A stretch of 64,000 nucleotides of DNA, taken from contig JAQGKD010000090.1 in NCBI GenBank assembly GCA_028290285.1, positions 104,826 through 168,825 on the forward strand, given 5' to 3'. The position numbers were made by a program, and so were the translations under genes. Below the pieces are notes generated by a model that worked only from the letters and a program-made list of their open reading frames with translations, did not search any database and was not told where the DNA came from. This document shows positions 48,700 through 57,069 of the stretch, piece after piece (position 1 is the first letter of the stretch; each line of letters opens with the position of its first letter). This DNA comes from Hyphomicrobiales bacterium (GTDB lineage: Bacteria; Pseudomonadota; Alphaproteobacteria; Rhizobiales; Beijerinckiaceae).

Positions 48700-50133
48700 A
48701 TGTCGATCCTATTTCCCATGCCGGATCAGGATATTCTGGAACGGCGTGACGACATCATCGCCGGCCTCGGCAAGATCCTGCCTGCCGACTGCCTGGTCAC
48801 GACGCTTGACGAGCGCCGCGCCTTCGAGACCGATGCGCTCACCGCCTATCGCCATGTGCCGCTGGCTGTCGCCCTCCCGCGCTCGACGGAGGAGGTGGCG
48901 GCCGTGCTGCGCTATTGCCACGAGAGCGGCGTGAAGGTCGTCGCGCGCGGGGCAGGTACCTCGCTGTCGGGCGGCGCGATCCCGCAGGAAGATGCCATCG
49001 TGCTGGGTCTCTCCAAGCTGAATAGAATTCTGGATGTGAACTTCCCCGGCCGCACCATGCGCGTGCAAGCGGGCGTCACGAACCTCGCGATCACCGAAGC
49101 TGTTTCAGCCGAAGGGTTCTTCTACGCGCCCGATCCGTCGTCGCAGCTCGCCTGCACCATCGGCGGCAATATCGCCATGAATTCGGGCGGGGCGCATTGC
49201 CTGAAATACGGCGTGACCACCAATAACATTCTGGGGGTCCGCATGGTGCTGATGGACGGCACCGTCTTTGAACTCGGCGGCGAATCGCTGGACGCTCCCG
49301 GCCTCGACCTGCTGGGCTTGATGATCGGCTCCGAGGGCCAGCTCGGCATCGTCACCGAAGCGACGGTCCGCATCCTGCGCGCGGCGGAAGCGGCCCGGCC
49401 GGTGCTGTTCGGCTTCGAGACGAGCGAGGCGGCGGGCGCCTGCGTGGCCTCCATCATCGGCGCGGGCATCATTCCCGTCGCGATGGAGTTCATGGACAAG
49501 GCGGCCATCGAGATCTGCGAAGCCTTCGCCAAGGCAGGCTATCCGCTCGATGTCGGCGCGATGCTCATCATCGAGGTCGAAGGCTCGGCCGACGAGATGG
49601 ACGCGCAGCTGAAACTGATCGTCGACATCGCGCACCAGCACGGCGTGCAGGTCGTCAAGGAAAGCCGCTCGGCGCTTGAAACGGCGCTGATCTGGAAGGG
49701 CCGCAAGTCCGCCTTCGGCGCAACCGGCCGCATCGCGGATTATATCTGCATGGACGGCACGGTGCCGACCGGCCAGCTCAGCTACGTTCTCAAGCGCACG
49801 GCCGAGATCTGTGCGAGCTATGGCCTGCGGGTCGCCAATGTCTTCCATGCGGGAGACGGCAACATGCATCCGCTGATCCTTTACAACGTCAACGATCCCG
49901 CCGAATGCGAGAAGGCCGAGGAAGCGGGCATGGACATCCTGCGCCTCTGCGTCGAGGCGGGCGGCTGCCTCACGGGCGAGCATGGCGTCGGCATCGAAAA
50001 GCGCGACCTGATGCCCCATCAGTTCACGCCCGACGATCTCAACCAGCAGATGCGCGTGCGCGCCGTCTTCGATCCGCAATGGCTGCTCAACCCGGCCAAG
50101 GTCTTCCCGCTCGAAGGCAGGGACGCAGCGTGA
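48700..50133 (+). CDS. glcD: glycolate oxidase subunit GlcD (FAD)
   Basis: A 477-residue FAD-linked oxidase. PCMH-type FAD binding: VVARGAGTSLSGGAIP, GGNIAMNSGGAHCLKYG, and MIGSEGQLGIVTEATV. The C-terminal substrate cap carries NVFHAGDGNMHPLI and CLTGEHGVGIEKRDLM. GlcD oxidises glycolate or D-lactate at the FAD and passes electrons through GlcE/GlcF to the respiratory chain. GGGGGAAA stands 5 nt before the ATG. It opens a tight operon with glcE and glcF. Confidence 0.95.
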   Translation: MSILFPMPDQDILERRDDIIAGLGKILPADCLVTTLDERRAFETDALTAYRHVPLAVALPRSTEEVAAVLRYCHESGVKVVARGAGTSLSGGAIPQEDAIVLGLSKLNRILDVNFPGRTMRVQAGVTNLAITEAVSAEGFFYAPDPSSQLACTIGGNIAMNSGGAHCLKYGVTTNNILGVRMVLMDGTVFELGGESLDAPGLDLLGLMIGSEGQLGIVTEATVRILRAAEAARPVLFGFETSEAAGACVASIIGAGIIPVAMEFMDKAAIEICEAFAKAGYPLDVGAMLIIEVEGSADEMDAQLKLIVDIAHQHGVQVVKESRSALETALIWKGRKSAFGATGRIADYICMDGTVPTGQLSYVLKRTAEICASYGLRVANVFHAGDGNMHPLILYNVNDPAECEKAEEAGMDILRLCVEAGGCLTGEHGVGIEKRDLMPHQFTPDDLNQQMRVRAVFDPQWLLNPAKVFPLEGRDAA

Positions 50134-51338
50134 CTATTCTCAGCGATAACCTTGTCCGCCTCGAACCCGCGACCGAGGCGGAAGCCTGCGACATCGTCCG
50201 CGCCGCGCGCGCCTCGCGCCAGAGCTTCACCATCGAAGGCGGCGGCACGCGAAGCGGCTACGGTCGTCCTGTTACGGCGGACGCCGTGCTGTCGACGCGC
50301 CGGCTCAGCGGCATCACGCTTTATGAGCCCGCCGAGCTCGTCGTCTCCGCCCGCGCAGGCACGCCTCTTTCACTTGTCGAGGAGACGCTGGCGGAAAAAG
50401 GCCAGATGCTGCCCTTCGAACCCGCCGACTACCGGCCGCTCTACGCGTCGCATGGCGAGCCGACGATCGGCGCGGTGGCGGCTTGCAACATCTCGGGCCC
50501 CCGCCGCGTGCAGCTCGGCGCGGCGCGCGATCATCTCATCGGCGTGCGGCTCGTGAACGGACGCGGCGAGGCCGTAAAATCCGGCGGCCGCGTCATGAAG
50601 AACGTCACCGGCCTCGATCTCGTCAAACTCTCCTGCGGCGCGCATGGCACGCTCGGACTACTCACCGAAGTTACCTTCAAGCTCGTGCCGATGGCACCCG
50701 CCGAAGCGAGCCTCGCAATCGATGGGCTCGACGATGCGCAAGCCATAGAGGCCATGTCGAGCGCGCTGTCTTCGCCCTTCGAGGTCAGCGGCGCGGCGCA
50801 TCTGCCCACGGGCCTGGACGGAAGCGGTCCTCTGACGGTGCTGCGGCTCGAACGCACGCCGGATTCGCTGGACTATCGGTGTGGCAGGCTGACCGAATTG
50901 CTCGGCACGCTGGGCAAGGCGCGCCGCGTCGAAGCCCAGGAGAGCAAGGCCATATGGCGAGACATTGCGCAGGTGACGCCGCTCGCCAAGGCGCAGGCCC
51001 CCGCGATCTGGCGGCTGTCGCTGCCCCAGCGCACGGCGGCCCAAGCCATGGCGACGATTTCGAGCGCGCTGGGCACGCGCTATTTCTACGATTGGGGCGG
51101 CAGCATCGTCTGGCTCGCGGTCATGCCAAAGGACGATGCGGGGGCCCTCGTCATCCGCGCCGCCGCGGCACAGGCGGGCGGCTACGCGACACTCATGCGG
51201 GCCCCCGACGAGATCCGCACGCGGATAGACGTCTTCGCGCCCCTGGGCGCGCCCCTGATGAAAATCACCGCCGGCATCAAGGCGAGTTTCGATCCTGACG
51301 GCCTTCTCAATCCGGGCCGCATGTATGCGGGTGTGTGA
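50130..51338 (+). CDS. glcE: glycolate oxidase subunit GlcE (FAD-binding)
   Basis: A 402-residue FAD-binding subunit starting at GTG 50130, which overlaps the glcD stop as GTGA. The FAD domain has TIEGGGTRSGYGRPV, GAVAACNISGPRRVQLGAARD and GGRVMKNVTGLDLVKLSCG. The C-terminal part is shorter than in GlcD, as usual. Other ATG frames start further upstream but read inside glcD. GlcE pairs with GlcD and GlcF in the membrane-associated complex. Confidence 0.93.
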   Translation: MTILSDNLVRLEPATEAEACDIVRAARASRQSFTIEGGGTRSGYGRPVTADAVLSTRRLSGITLYEPAELVVSARAGTPLSLVEETLAEKGQMLPFEPADYRPLYASHGEPTIGAVAACNISGPRRVQLGAARDHLIGVRLVNGRGEAVKSGGRVMKNVTGLDLVKLSCGAHGTLGLLTEVTFKLVPMAPAEASLAIDGLDDAQAIEAMSSALSSPFEVSGAAHLPTGLDGSGPLTVLRLERTPDSLDYRCGRLTELLGTLGKARRVEAQESKAIWRDIAQVTPLAKAQAPAIWRLSLPQRTAAQAMATISSALGTRYFYDWGGSIVWLAVMPKDDAGALVIRAAAAQAGGYATLMRAPDEIRTRIDVFAPLGAPLMKITAGIKASFDPDGLLNPGRMYAGV

Positions 51339-51341
51339 GCC

Positions 51342-52682
51342 ATGCAGACCAATTTCTCCATAACCCAACTCGCCGATCCCCACATGCGGGAGTCGGAAAA
51401 GATCCTGCGCTCCTGCGTCCATTGCGGCTTTTGCACCGCGACGTGCCCGACCTATCTGCTGCTCGGCGACGAACTCGACTCGCCGCGCGGGCGCATCTAC
51501 CTCATCAAGGACATGCTGGAGAACGGCAGGCCTGCGAGCGAGGAGGTCGTCAAGCACGTCGATCGCTGCCTGTCCTGCCTCTCCTGCATGACGACATGCC
51601 CGTCTGGCGTCCATTACATGCACCTCGTCGATCACGCGCGTGCGCATATCCAGAAGACCTATCGCCGCCCCGTCGCGGACCGCATGCTGCGCGCCGTTCT
51701 GGCCCTGGTACTTCCTTACCCCGAGCGGTTCCGCCTGGCGCTTGCGGGCGCGCTGGCGATGAAGCCGCTGCGTCCGCTGCTCGCGCGCCTGCCCCGTATC
51801 GGCGGCAGGCTCGCCGCCATGATCGACCTGGCGCCGGCGAGATTTCCCGCGCGCCATGCCCCCGAGGTCTTCGCGATCGAGGGCGCGAGGCGCGGGCGGG
51901 TCGCCATTCTCCAAGGCTGCGCCCAGCCGGTGCTGCAACCCTCGATCAACGACGCCACGCGGCGTCTGCTTGCGCGCAACGGCATCACGGTCGCGAAGAT
52001 CAAGGGGGAGGGCTGTTGCGGCGCGCTCGTCCATCACATGGGCCGTGAGAGCGACGCGCTGGCTTTCGCCCGCAACAACATCGATGCCTGGATCGCCGAG
52101 ATGGACGGCGAGGGGCTCGACGCCATCCTCATCACAGCGTCAGGCTGCGGCACCACGGTGAAGGATTATGCCTTCATGCTGCGCGACGATCCGGCCTACG
52201 CGGACAAGGCACGCCGCGTCACGGCCTTGACGAAGGACATCACCGAATATCTGTCGGGGCTCGATCTCGCGCCGCCCAGCCGCGCGACGGGGCAGACGAT
52301 CGCCTATCACTCCGCCTGTTCGATGCAGCACGGCCAGCAGATAAGGGAAGAGCCCAAGCGCCTGCTCCGCAATGCGGGTTTTGTCGTCAAGGATGTGCCC
52401 GAAGGCCATATCTGCTGCGGCTCGGCGGGCACCTACAATATGATGCAGCCAGAGATCGCGTCCCAGCTGAAGGCGCGAAAGCTCGCCAATATCGTACGCA
52501 CGAAGCCCGCGCTTGTGGCCACGGGAAATATCGGCTGCATCACGCAACTGTCTGGTGGCTCGGCCATTCCTGTCGTACATACGGTCGAACTGCTGGACTG
52601 GGCGAGCGGCGGCCCCTTGCCGGAAGCGCTTGCAAAAAGCGGCTTTGTCGAAGAGTCTGCGCTTCTGGCCGCAGCGCAGTAA
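51342..52682 (+). CDS. glcF: glycolate oxidase iron-sulphur subunit GlcF
   Basis: A 446-residue protein with two N-terminal [4Fe-4S] motifs, CVHCGFCTATCPTY and CLSCLSCMTTCPSG, followed by two CCG-type domains (GEGCCGALVHHMG and EGHICCGSAGTYN). These are the hallmarks of GlcF, which moves electrons from GlcD/E to quinone. It starts 3 nt after glcE. A histone-like gene follows after 12 nt. Confidence 0.95.
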   Translation: MQTNFSITQLADPHMRESEKILRSCVHCGFCTATCPTYLLLGDELDSPRGRIYLIKDMLENGRPASEEVVKHVDRCLSCLSCMTTCPSGVHYMHLVDHARAHIQKTYRRPVADRMLRAVLALVLPYPERFRLALAGALAMKPLRPLLARLPRIGGRLAAMIDLAPARFPARHAPEVFAIEGARRGRVAILQGCAQPVLQPSINDATRRLLARNGITVAKIKGEGCCGALVHHMGRESDALAFARNNIDAWIAEMDGEGLDAILITASGCGTTVKDYAFMLRDDPAYADKARRVTALTKDITEYLSGLDLAPPSRATGQTIAYHSACSMQHGQQIREEPKRLLRNAGFVVKDVPEGHICCGSAGTYNMMQPEIASQLKARKLANIVRTKPALVATGNIGCITQLSGGSAIPVVHTVELLDWASGGPLPEALAKSGFVEESALLAAAQ

Positions 52683-52694
52683 CGGGAGACATTC

Positions 52695-53585
52695 ATGGCG
52701 GGAAGCCGCAAATCAGGCAAGCCGTCGAAGAGGCCCGCCAAGAAGACGGTCTTCAGGAAGAGCGACGCGAAAAAAGCTGCCAGCAAGACCCGCGCTGTGA
52801 CGAAGAAGGCAGTTGCCAAAGAGGCTGCGTCACAGAAGACCGTAGCCAAAAAGGCCACTGCGGCAGTCGTCGCCAAGAAGCCGGCCGCTCCCAAGGCCGC
52901 CGAAAAGAAGCGAGTGGGCGGAAAAGCCTACGCGACGAAGCGCACCTCGACCAAGACCGCCGCGCGCGAGGCGGTGGTTCAGAGGACTGCCACCAGAAAG
53001 GCCGCGGCGAAAGCTGCTCCCAAGAAGTCTGCTTCCAAGACGCCTGCTCCCAAGACGTCTGCTGCCAAGAAAGCGGCGCCCAAATCCGCTGCTTCCAAGA
53101 CCTCCGTTCCCACCGCAACCGCTCCCAAGCCCGCCGTATCCGAGCGCAAGCCGCTGCGGACTCCCGTGCATGGACGGGCGCCCGGCCGCGAAGCTGCCAA
53201 GACGCCGGTGGCGCGCAAGGTCGCGATTCGCACACCCGTGTCGAAGCCGACATCGCCGCGACGCCGTACGGCCGCTGCGGCGGCGGAGGAATGGTCCGAA
53301 CAGGCTATGGTCGACACGATCGCGAATGCGATTGCGGCGCTCGAAGCCTGGGTCGCCGAGGCCGAGCAGGAGGAGGCGGCTTTCCCAATTCTCGTGGTGG
53401 ACCTGTGGCGGACGCTTCGCCACCCGGACATGCGGGACGAGACCGGCGAGTTCGACATCGAGACGTTCGTGCGCCTCATCGAGGCGGCCGGTGCCTCCGG
53501 CCCGCTGGCGCTATGGCTCGCCGATCTGCCCGAAAGCGCCGATCTCGAGGAATTCCTGCGCCGGCGCCCGTCCGCTTTGGACTGA
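52695..53585 (+). CDS. histone H1-like Lys/Ala-rich protein with acidic C-terminal domain
   Basis: A 296-residue protein in two parts. Residues 1 to about 200 are a low-complexity Lys/Ala/Thr/Ser/Pro chain with repeated PAKKT-, KKA- and SKTPAPKTS-like units, resembling histone H1 and AlgP-type tails that bind DNA. The last 95 residues are acidic and look folded: EEWSEQAMVDTIANAIAALE, ILVVDLWRTLRHPDMRDETG, EFDIETFVRLIEAAG. The gene is codirectional with glcDEF and 12 nt after it. The acidic part has no match I recognise. A nucleoid or DNA-condensing role is inferred from composition. Confidence 0.75.
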   Translation: MAGSRKSGKPSKRPAKKTVFRKSDAKKAASKTRAVTKKAVAKEAASQKTVAKKATAAVVAKKPAAPKAAEKKRVGGKAYATKRTSTKTAAREAVVQRTATRKAAAKAAPKKSASKTPAPKTSAAKKAAPKSAASKTSVPTATAPKPAVSERKPLRTPVHGRAPGREAAKTPVARKVAIRTPVSKPTSPRRRTAAAAAEEWSEQAMVDTIANAIAALEAWVAEAEQEEAAFPILVVDLWRTLRHPDMRDETGEFDIETFVRLIEAAGASGPLALWLADLPESADLEEFLRRRPSALD

Positions 53586-53603
53586 CGCCGGACGAGACGA
53601 AGC

Positions 53604-53969
53604 TCAGAGCATCTTGCTGCCGTCGGGCAGGACGCCCTTGTTTGCGCGAGCCGGCTTATCCTCGCGCAACTCCCGCTTGGTCCGCCGCAATTGCGTGGCG
53701 ACCTTGTCGAGAGCCTGATTGAAGGCGGTGCGCATATCTTTGTCACTGGCGTCTGCGCTCATGCGCGGCAGGTTGCCCATCTGCACGGTGACGCTGCATC
53801 GGCTGCTGATGCCTTCCATATTGAAATGGGCCGATGCGCTGACGAGGTGGCCGAAATACTTGTCCGATATCTTCAGGATCTCGTCTCGCCCGTAGATTCG
53901 CAGGGCCTCGCTGATGTCCTGATTCGAACTGTCGATCGTGATCGCGCCGTCGACCGGGTCCATGGCCAT
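53604..53969 (-). CDS. ribosome hibernation/HPF-like (S30AE) protein, short form
   Basis: A 121-residue protein beginning MAMDPVDGAITIDSSNQDIS, whose layout matches the S30AE/RaiA fold: ISEALRIYGRDEILKISDKYF in the first helix, CSVTVQMGNLP in a strand, and AFNQALDKVATQLRRTKREL in the last helix with the usual basic residues. It lacks the C-terminal dimerisation domain of long HPF. GGGAGG stands 8 nt before ATG 53969. It is convergent with the histone-like gene. It would bind and silence idle 70S ribosomes or pair with a long HPF elsewhere. Confidence 0.75.
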   Translation of the reverse strand: MAMDPVDGAITIDSSNQDISEALRIYGRDEILKISDKYFGHLVSASAHFNMEGISSRCSVTVQMGNLPRMSADASDKDMRTAFNQALDKVATQLRRTKRELREDKPARANKGVLPDGSKML

Positions 53970-54061
53970 GATCTGCGCCTCCCTGAATGTTGATCGTACG
54001 TGCCAACCGCTAAAGCCCCGGTTTGGTTGCCCCCGTTTTCGTGACCTTTTTGCAACGCGTC

Positions 54062-54083
54062 GCCGGTACCATAGTGTACCGGC
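54062..54083. repeat. inverted repeat between divergent HPF-like and porin genes
   Basis: GCCGGTAC and GTACCGGC form a perfect 8-bp inverted repeat with a 6-nt centre. It lies about 100 nt before the porin gene and about 90 nt before the hibernation-factor gene, a position suited to an operator for one or both. It is not followed by a T run, so it is not a simple terminator. Confidence 0.5.
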
Positions 54084-54187
54084 TCGTTTATGCCTAAAAT
54101 TAGAGCAGGTGCACACGACTTAACCTTGTCCATTTCGGGTCATCGACGCAATTTGAGTCATGTCCATTGGTGCTGACGGAGCCCATT

Positions 54188-55051
54188 ATGAAAAAGATTG
54201 TTATCTCCTCCTTGTTCGCGCTGACGGCGCTTGGCGCCTCTGCGCAGGCCGCCGACCTCGGCGCAATGAAGGCCGCTCCGGCCGCTCCGGTTTACGTGAG
54301 CCCCTGGGACTACGCCATCGGCGCTTCGCTCAAGTCCGACTATAACTTCCGCGGCGTCTCCCAGTCCGATCGTGGCGCTGCCGTGTCGGGTTATGGCGAA
54401 CTGCGCTACAACTTCTCCGACATGATCCAGGGCTACGCCGGCCTCGCCGGTTCGAGCGTCAAGCTCCCGACGAAGCCCACGATGGAACTCGACGTATACG
54501 CCGGTGTCCGCCCGACCTTCGGCAACCTCGCCCTCGACTTCGGCGCGATCGGGTATCTCTACCCGCGTGAGCAGACGCTGTTCGACGCCGTGCCGAACGC
54601 TCTGACGGTCTCAAACACCGACTTCTTCGAGCTTTACGGCAAGGGCGCCTACACGATCAACGACATGTTCACGGTCGGCGCGAACCTCTTCTGGTCGCCC
54701 AACTATCTGCAGACCGGCGCCAATGGCACCTACGCCTCTTTGACCGGCAAGGTGACCCTGCCCGCCAACTTCGCAGTCTCGGGTGAATTTGGTCGTTACT
54801 GGCTCGGCACGACCAATGCCTTCCTCGGAAGCATCAACCTGCCTGACTACAACTACTGGAACGCCGGTCTTTCCTACAGCTACAAGTTCGCCACGCTGGA
54901 CCTGCGCTACCACGACACCAACCTGAACAAGTCCCAGTGCTACACGCTGACCACCGATCCGCGCGGCATCGGTTCCGGCCGGTCCAACTGGTGCGGCGCG
55001 GCTTTCATCGCTTCGCTCTCGTTCGACCTGACGTCCAAGGACATCAAGTAA
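54188..55051 (+). CDS. TorF-family (Gcw_chp) outer-membrane protein
   Basis: A 287-residue beta-barrel-type protein with signal peptide (VISSLFALTALGASAQAA). The TorF/Gcw_chp signature is SDYNFRGVSQSDRGAAVSGY; alternating strands follow (DYAIGASLKSDY, GLAGSSVKLPTKPTMELDVY, GYGELRYNFSD) and the C-terminus ends FIASLSFDLTSKDIK. Such proteins are putative porins. GGAG lies 6 nt before the ATG, and the AT-rich upstream and strong downstream terminator suggest high, monocistronic expression. Confidence 0.87.
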   Translation: MKKIVISSLFALTALGASAQAADLGAMKAAPAAPVYVSPWDYAIGASLKSDYNFRGVSQSDRGAAVSGYGELRYNFSDMIQGYAGLAGSSVKLPTKPTMELDVYAGVRPTFGNLALDFGAIGYLYPREQTLFDAVPNALTVSNTDFFELYGKGAYTINDMFTVGANLFWSPNYLQTGANGTYASLTGKVTLPANFAVSGEFGRYWLGTTNAFLGSINLPDYNYWNAGLSYSYKFATLDLRYHDTNLNKSQCYTLTTDPRGIGSGRSNWCGAAFIASLSFDLTSKDIK

Positions 55052-55083
55052 GATCTATCTGACCTCTGGTCGGTTCGAACTCG

Positions 55084-55113
55084 GGGCCTCTGCGAAAGCA
55101 GGGGCCCTTATTC
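55084..55113 (+). terminator. strong intrinsic terminator after porin gene
   Basis: GGGCCTCTGC and GCAGGGGCCC pair around a GAAA tetraloop and are followed by TTATT. A typical high-efficiency hairpin, consistent with a highly expressed single-gene transcript. Confidence 0.85.
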
Positions 55114-55243
55114 ATTTGGACAAGTCGCAGCACCAGACATTTTCCGCAGCCGTCTTCAACACGCCATTCCTCCTCCCCATATGAGGGTTCGCGCCCCCAC
55201 AAGATCGTTGATCGGGCTGCGCTGCCGAGGAGAGGATCGCCCC

Positions 55244-55990
55244 ATGATGACCCCCGACGAACGGAAGCTGCTCACCGACCTTTTCGATCGTATTCGCGAT
55301 GCCTCAGCCAATCCGCGCGATCGCGAGGCCGAGGCCCTGATCGCCGATTCGGTGCGCGCGCAGCCATACGCGCCCTATTTTCTTGCGCAGGCCGTGATCG
55401 TTCAGGAAGAGGCCCTCAAGGCTGCGGCCGCCCGCATCGAGACCTTGGAGCACGAGGCGCAGCAGGCCCGGGCCGAACCCGCTGGCGGAGGCTCGTTTCT
55501 GGGCGGCCTCGGCTCGATCTTCGGCGGCGGACAGCGCGCGCCCGAGCCGCCTCCGGGTGGCCCATGGGGCTCCCAGCGCGGCTCCGTTCCCCCCGCCGGG
55601 CAACAGCGCGGCTATGATCAGGCTCCGCCTCAGGGTGGCGGCTGGTCCGGGCAGGGCAACCAGCAGCAGCCGATGGGACAGGGCGGCGGGTTTCTGAAAG
55701 GTGCGCTCGGCACGGCGGCCGGTGTCGCGGGCGGCGTGATGCTCGCCAACTCCCTGCAGGGACTGTTCAGCGGCCACAACAACACGCACGGAATAGCCGG
55801 TGGCCTCGGCGGAGGGCAGCGCGACGCGCAGTCCGATTCTGCCTCTCTGGCCAAGCATGACGACAGCGCCATCACCGGCAATGTCTTCGACCGCAGCCAG
55901 GCCGAACAGGACGCGGCTGACGATCGCGAGGCAGATGCGGGCGATTGGGCCGACAACAGCGGCGGCGACGACGACACCTACGACGCCTGA
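55244..55990 (+). CDS. DUF2076 family protein
   Basis: A 248-residue protein of DUF2076. The N-terminal helical domain has the family start MTPDERKLLTDLFDRIRDAS and PYAPYFLAQAVIVQEEALK. A Gly/Gln/Pro-rich centre follows, then a Gly-zipper-like hydrophobic patch (GAAGVAGGVMLANSLQGLF-like) and an acidic tail (DDREADAGDWADNSGGDDD). GAGGAGAGG stands before ATG 55244. The family is annotated as unknown or periplasmic-ligand-binding-like; no function is established here. Confidence 0.85.
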   Translation: MMTPDERKLLTDLFDRIRDASANPRDREAEALIADSVRAQPYAPYFLAQAVIVQEEALKAAAARIETLEHEAQQARAEPAGGGSFLGGLGSIFGGGQRAPEPPPGGPWGSQRGSVPPAGQQRGYDQAPPQGGGWSGQGNQQQPMGQGGGFLKGALGTAAGVAGGVMLANSLQGLFSGHNNTHGIAGGLGGGQRDAQSDSASLAKHDDSAITGNVFDRSQAEQDAADDREADAGDWADNSGGDDDTYDA

Positions 55991-56013
55991 CCGCCAAGCC
56001 TCCACGAACGAAA

Positions 56014-56041
56014 GAAGCCGCCCCGGGGCGGGGGCGGCTTC
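56014..56041. terminator. bidirectional hairpin between convergent genes
   Basis: GAAGCCGCCCC and GGGGCGGCTTC pair perfectly around GGGGCG. It lies between the DUF2076 and transpeptidase genes, which point at each other. The flanks are only weakly T-rich, so factor-aided termination is possible. Confidence 0.6.
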
Positions 56042-56096
56042 ATCGTCGCTCTCGCGAGCGGTCCGCCTCGGGGGCAGGATCCTGGGAAATATCGGC

Positions 56097-56888
56097 TCAG
56101 ATGACGGTCACCTGCGTCCCGACTTTCACGCGTGTGTAGAGATCGGTGACATCCTCGTTCATCATCCGGATGCATCCCGACGAGACGTTCTGGCCGATCG
56201 TATGCGGCTCGTTCGTCCCATGGATGCGATACAGCGAAGATCCGAGGTAGAGCGCCCGCGCGCCCAGCGGATTTTGTGGGCCGCCCGCCATGAATGTCGG
56301 CAGGTCGGGACGGCGCTTGAGCATCTCGGACGGCGGCCGCCAATCCGGCCACTCGGCTTTCCGGCTGATCGTCTTGACGCCAGCCCATTCGAAGCCCGGG
56401 CGACCGACGCCGATGCCGTATCGCAGCGCGCGTCCATTGCCGAGTACGAGATAGAGGAACTTGCTGGGCGTATCGACGACGATCGCGCCGGCCCGCTGCG
56501 GGCCCGTGTAGTCGACTTCCTGCCGCTGGAAAACGGGATCGATCGCACGCCCCAAGGCAGCGCGTGGTGGTGACGGGGCAATCTGCTGCACGGCGGGTGC
56601 ATATTGTGGCAAAGCGGCGTATTGCGGCGCAACCTGCTGGACCGGTGCAGGCAAAGGCTGGTTATAGCGCGCGCCGCGATCGCCACTGCCCTTCACCAGC
56701 ATCTCGATGAAGCCGCCGCCGAGATCCGGGGCGACCGCGACCTGCTCGCGTCTCGCATAGATCACGCGTGCTTCGTTCGCCGCATAAATGCCTCGCACCA
56801 CTGTCGGCTCAGCGCCCGCCGCGAAAGCCGCGGAGGGCACGACGAGCAATGTCGCGCATGCAAACGTACTAAAGGAAATGTGACGCAT
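56097..56888 (-). CDS. L,D-transpeptidase (ErfK/YkuD type)
   Basis: A 263-residue exported enzyme. The signal peptide (FSTFACATLLVVPSAAFAAG) is followed by a Gln/Pro/Ala-rich linker (VQQVAPQYAALPQYAPAVQQ) and a YkuD domain with the active site RIHGTNEPHTIG and SSGCIRM (Cys239). GGAG lies upstream of ATG 56888. The ErfK-type active site and length suggest crosslinking of peptidoglycan or anchoring of outer-membrane proteins to it; it differs from the longer enzyme at 42.5 kb. Confidence 0.92.
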   Translation of the reverse strand: MRHISFSTFACATLLVVPSAAFAAGAEPTVVRGIYAANEARVIYARREQVAVAPDLGGGFIEMLVKGSGDRGARYNQPLPAPVQQVAPQYAALPQYAPAVQQIAPSPPRAALGRAIDPVFQRQEVDYTGPQRAGAIVVDTPSKFLYLVLGNGRALRYGIGVGRPGFEWAGVKTISRKAEWPDWRPPSEMLKRRPDLPTFMAGGPQNPLGARALYLGSSLYRIHGTNEPHTIGQNVSSGCIRMMNEDVTDLYTRVKVGTQVTVI

Positions 56889-57069
56889 CCAAACTCGCTC
56901 CGCAAACCGGCCGTCCGCTCGCGGAAGGAGGCGCTGCTTGCATGCTGCGGCCAGTCGTCCGGGGTGATCGACAGCCAGAAGAATGCAGGGATGCAGGGGT
57001 CTTGTTAAGTACAAAGCATTTGAATGGTTATTCGAACCTTATGTTTACCATACTGGTGGCAAATGCGGT

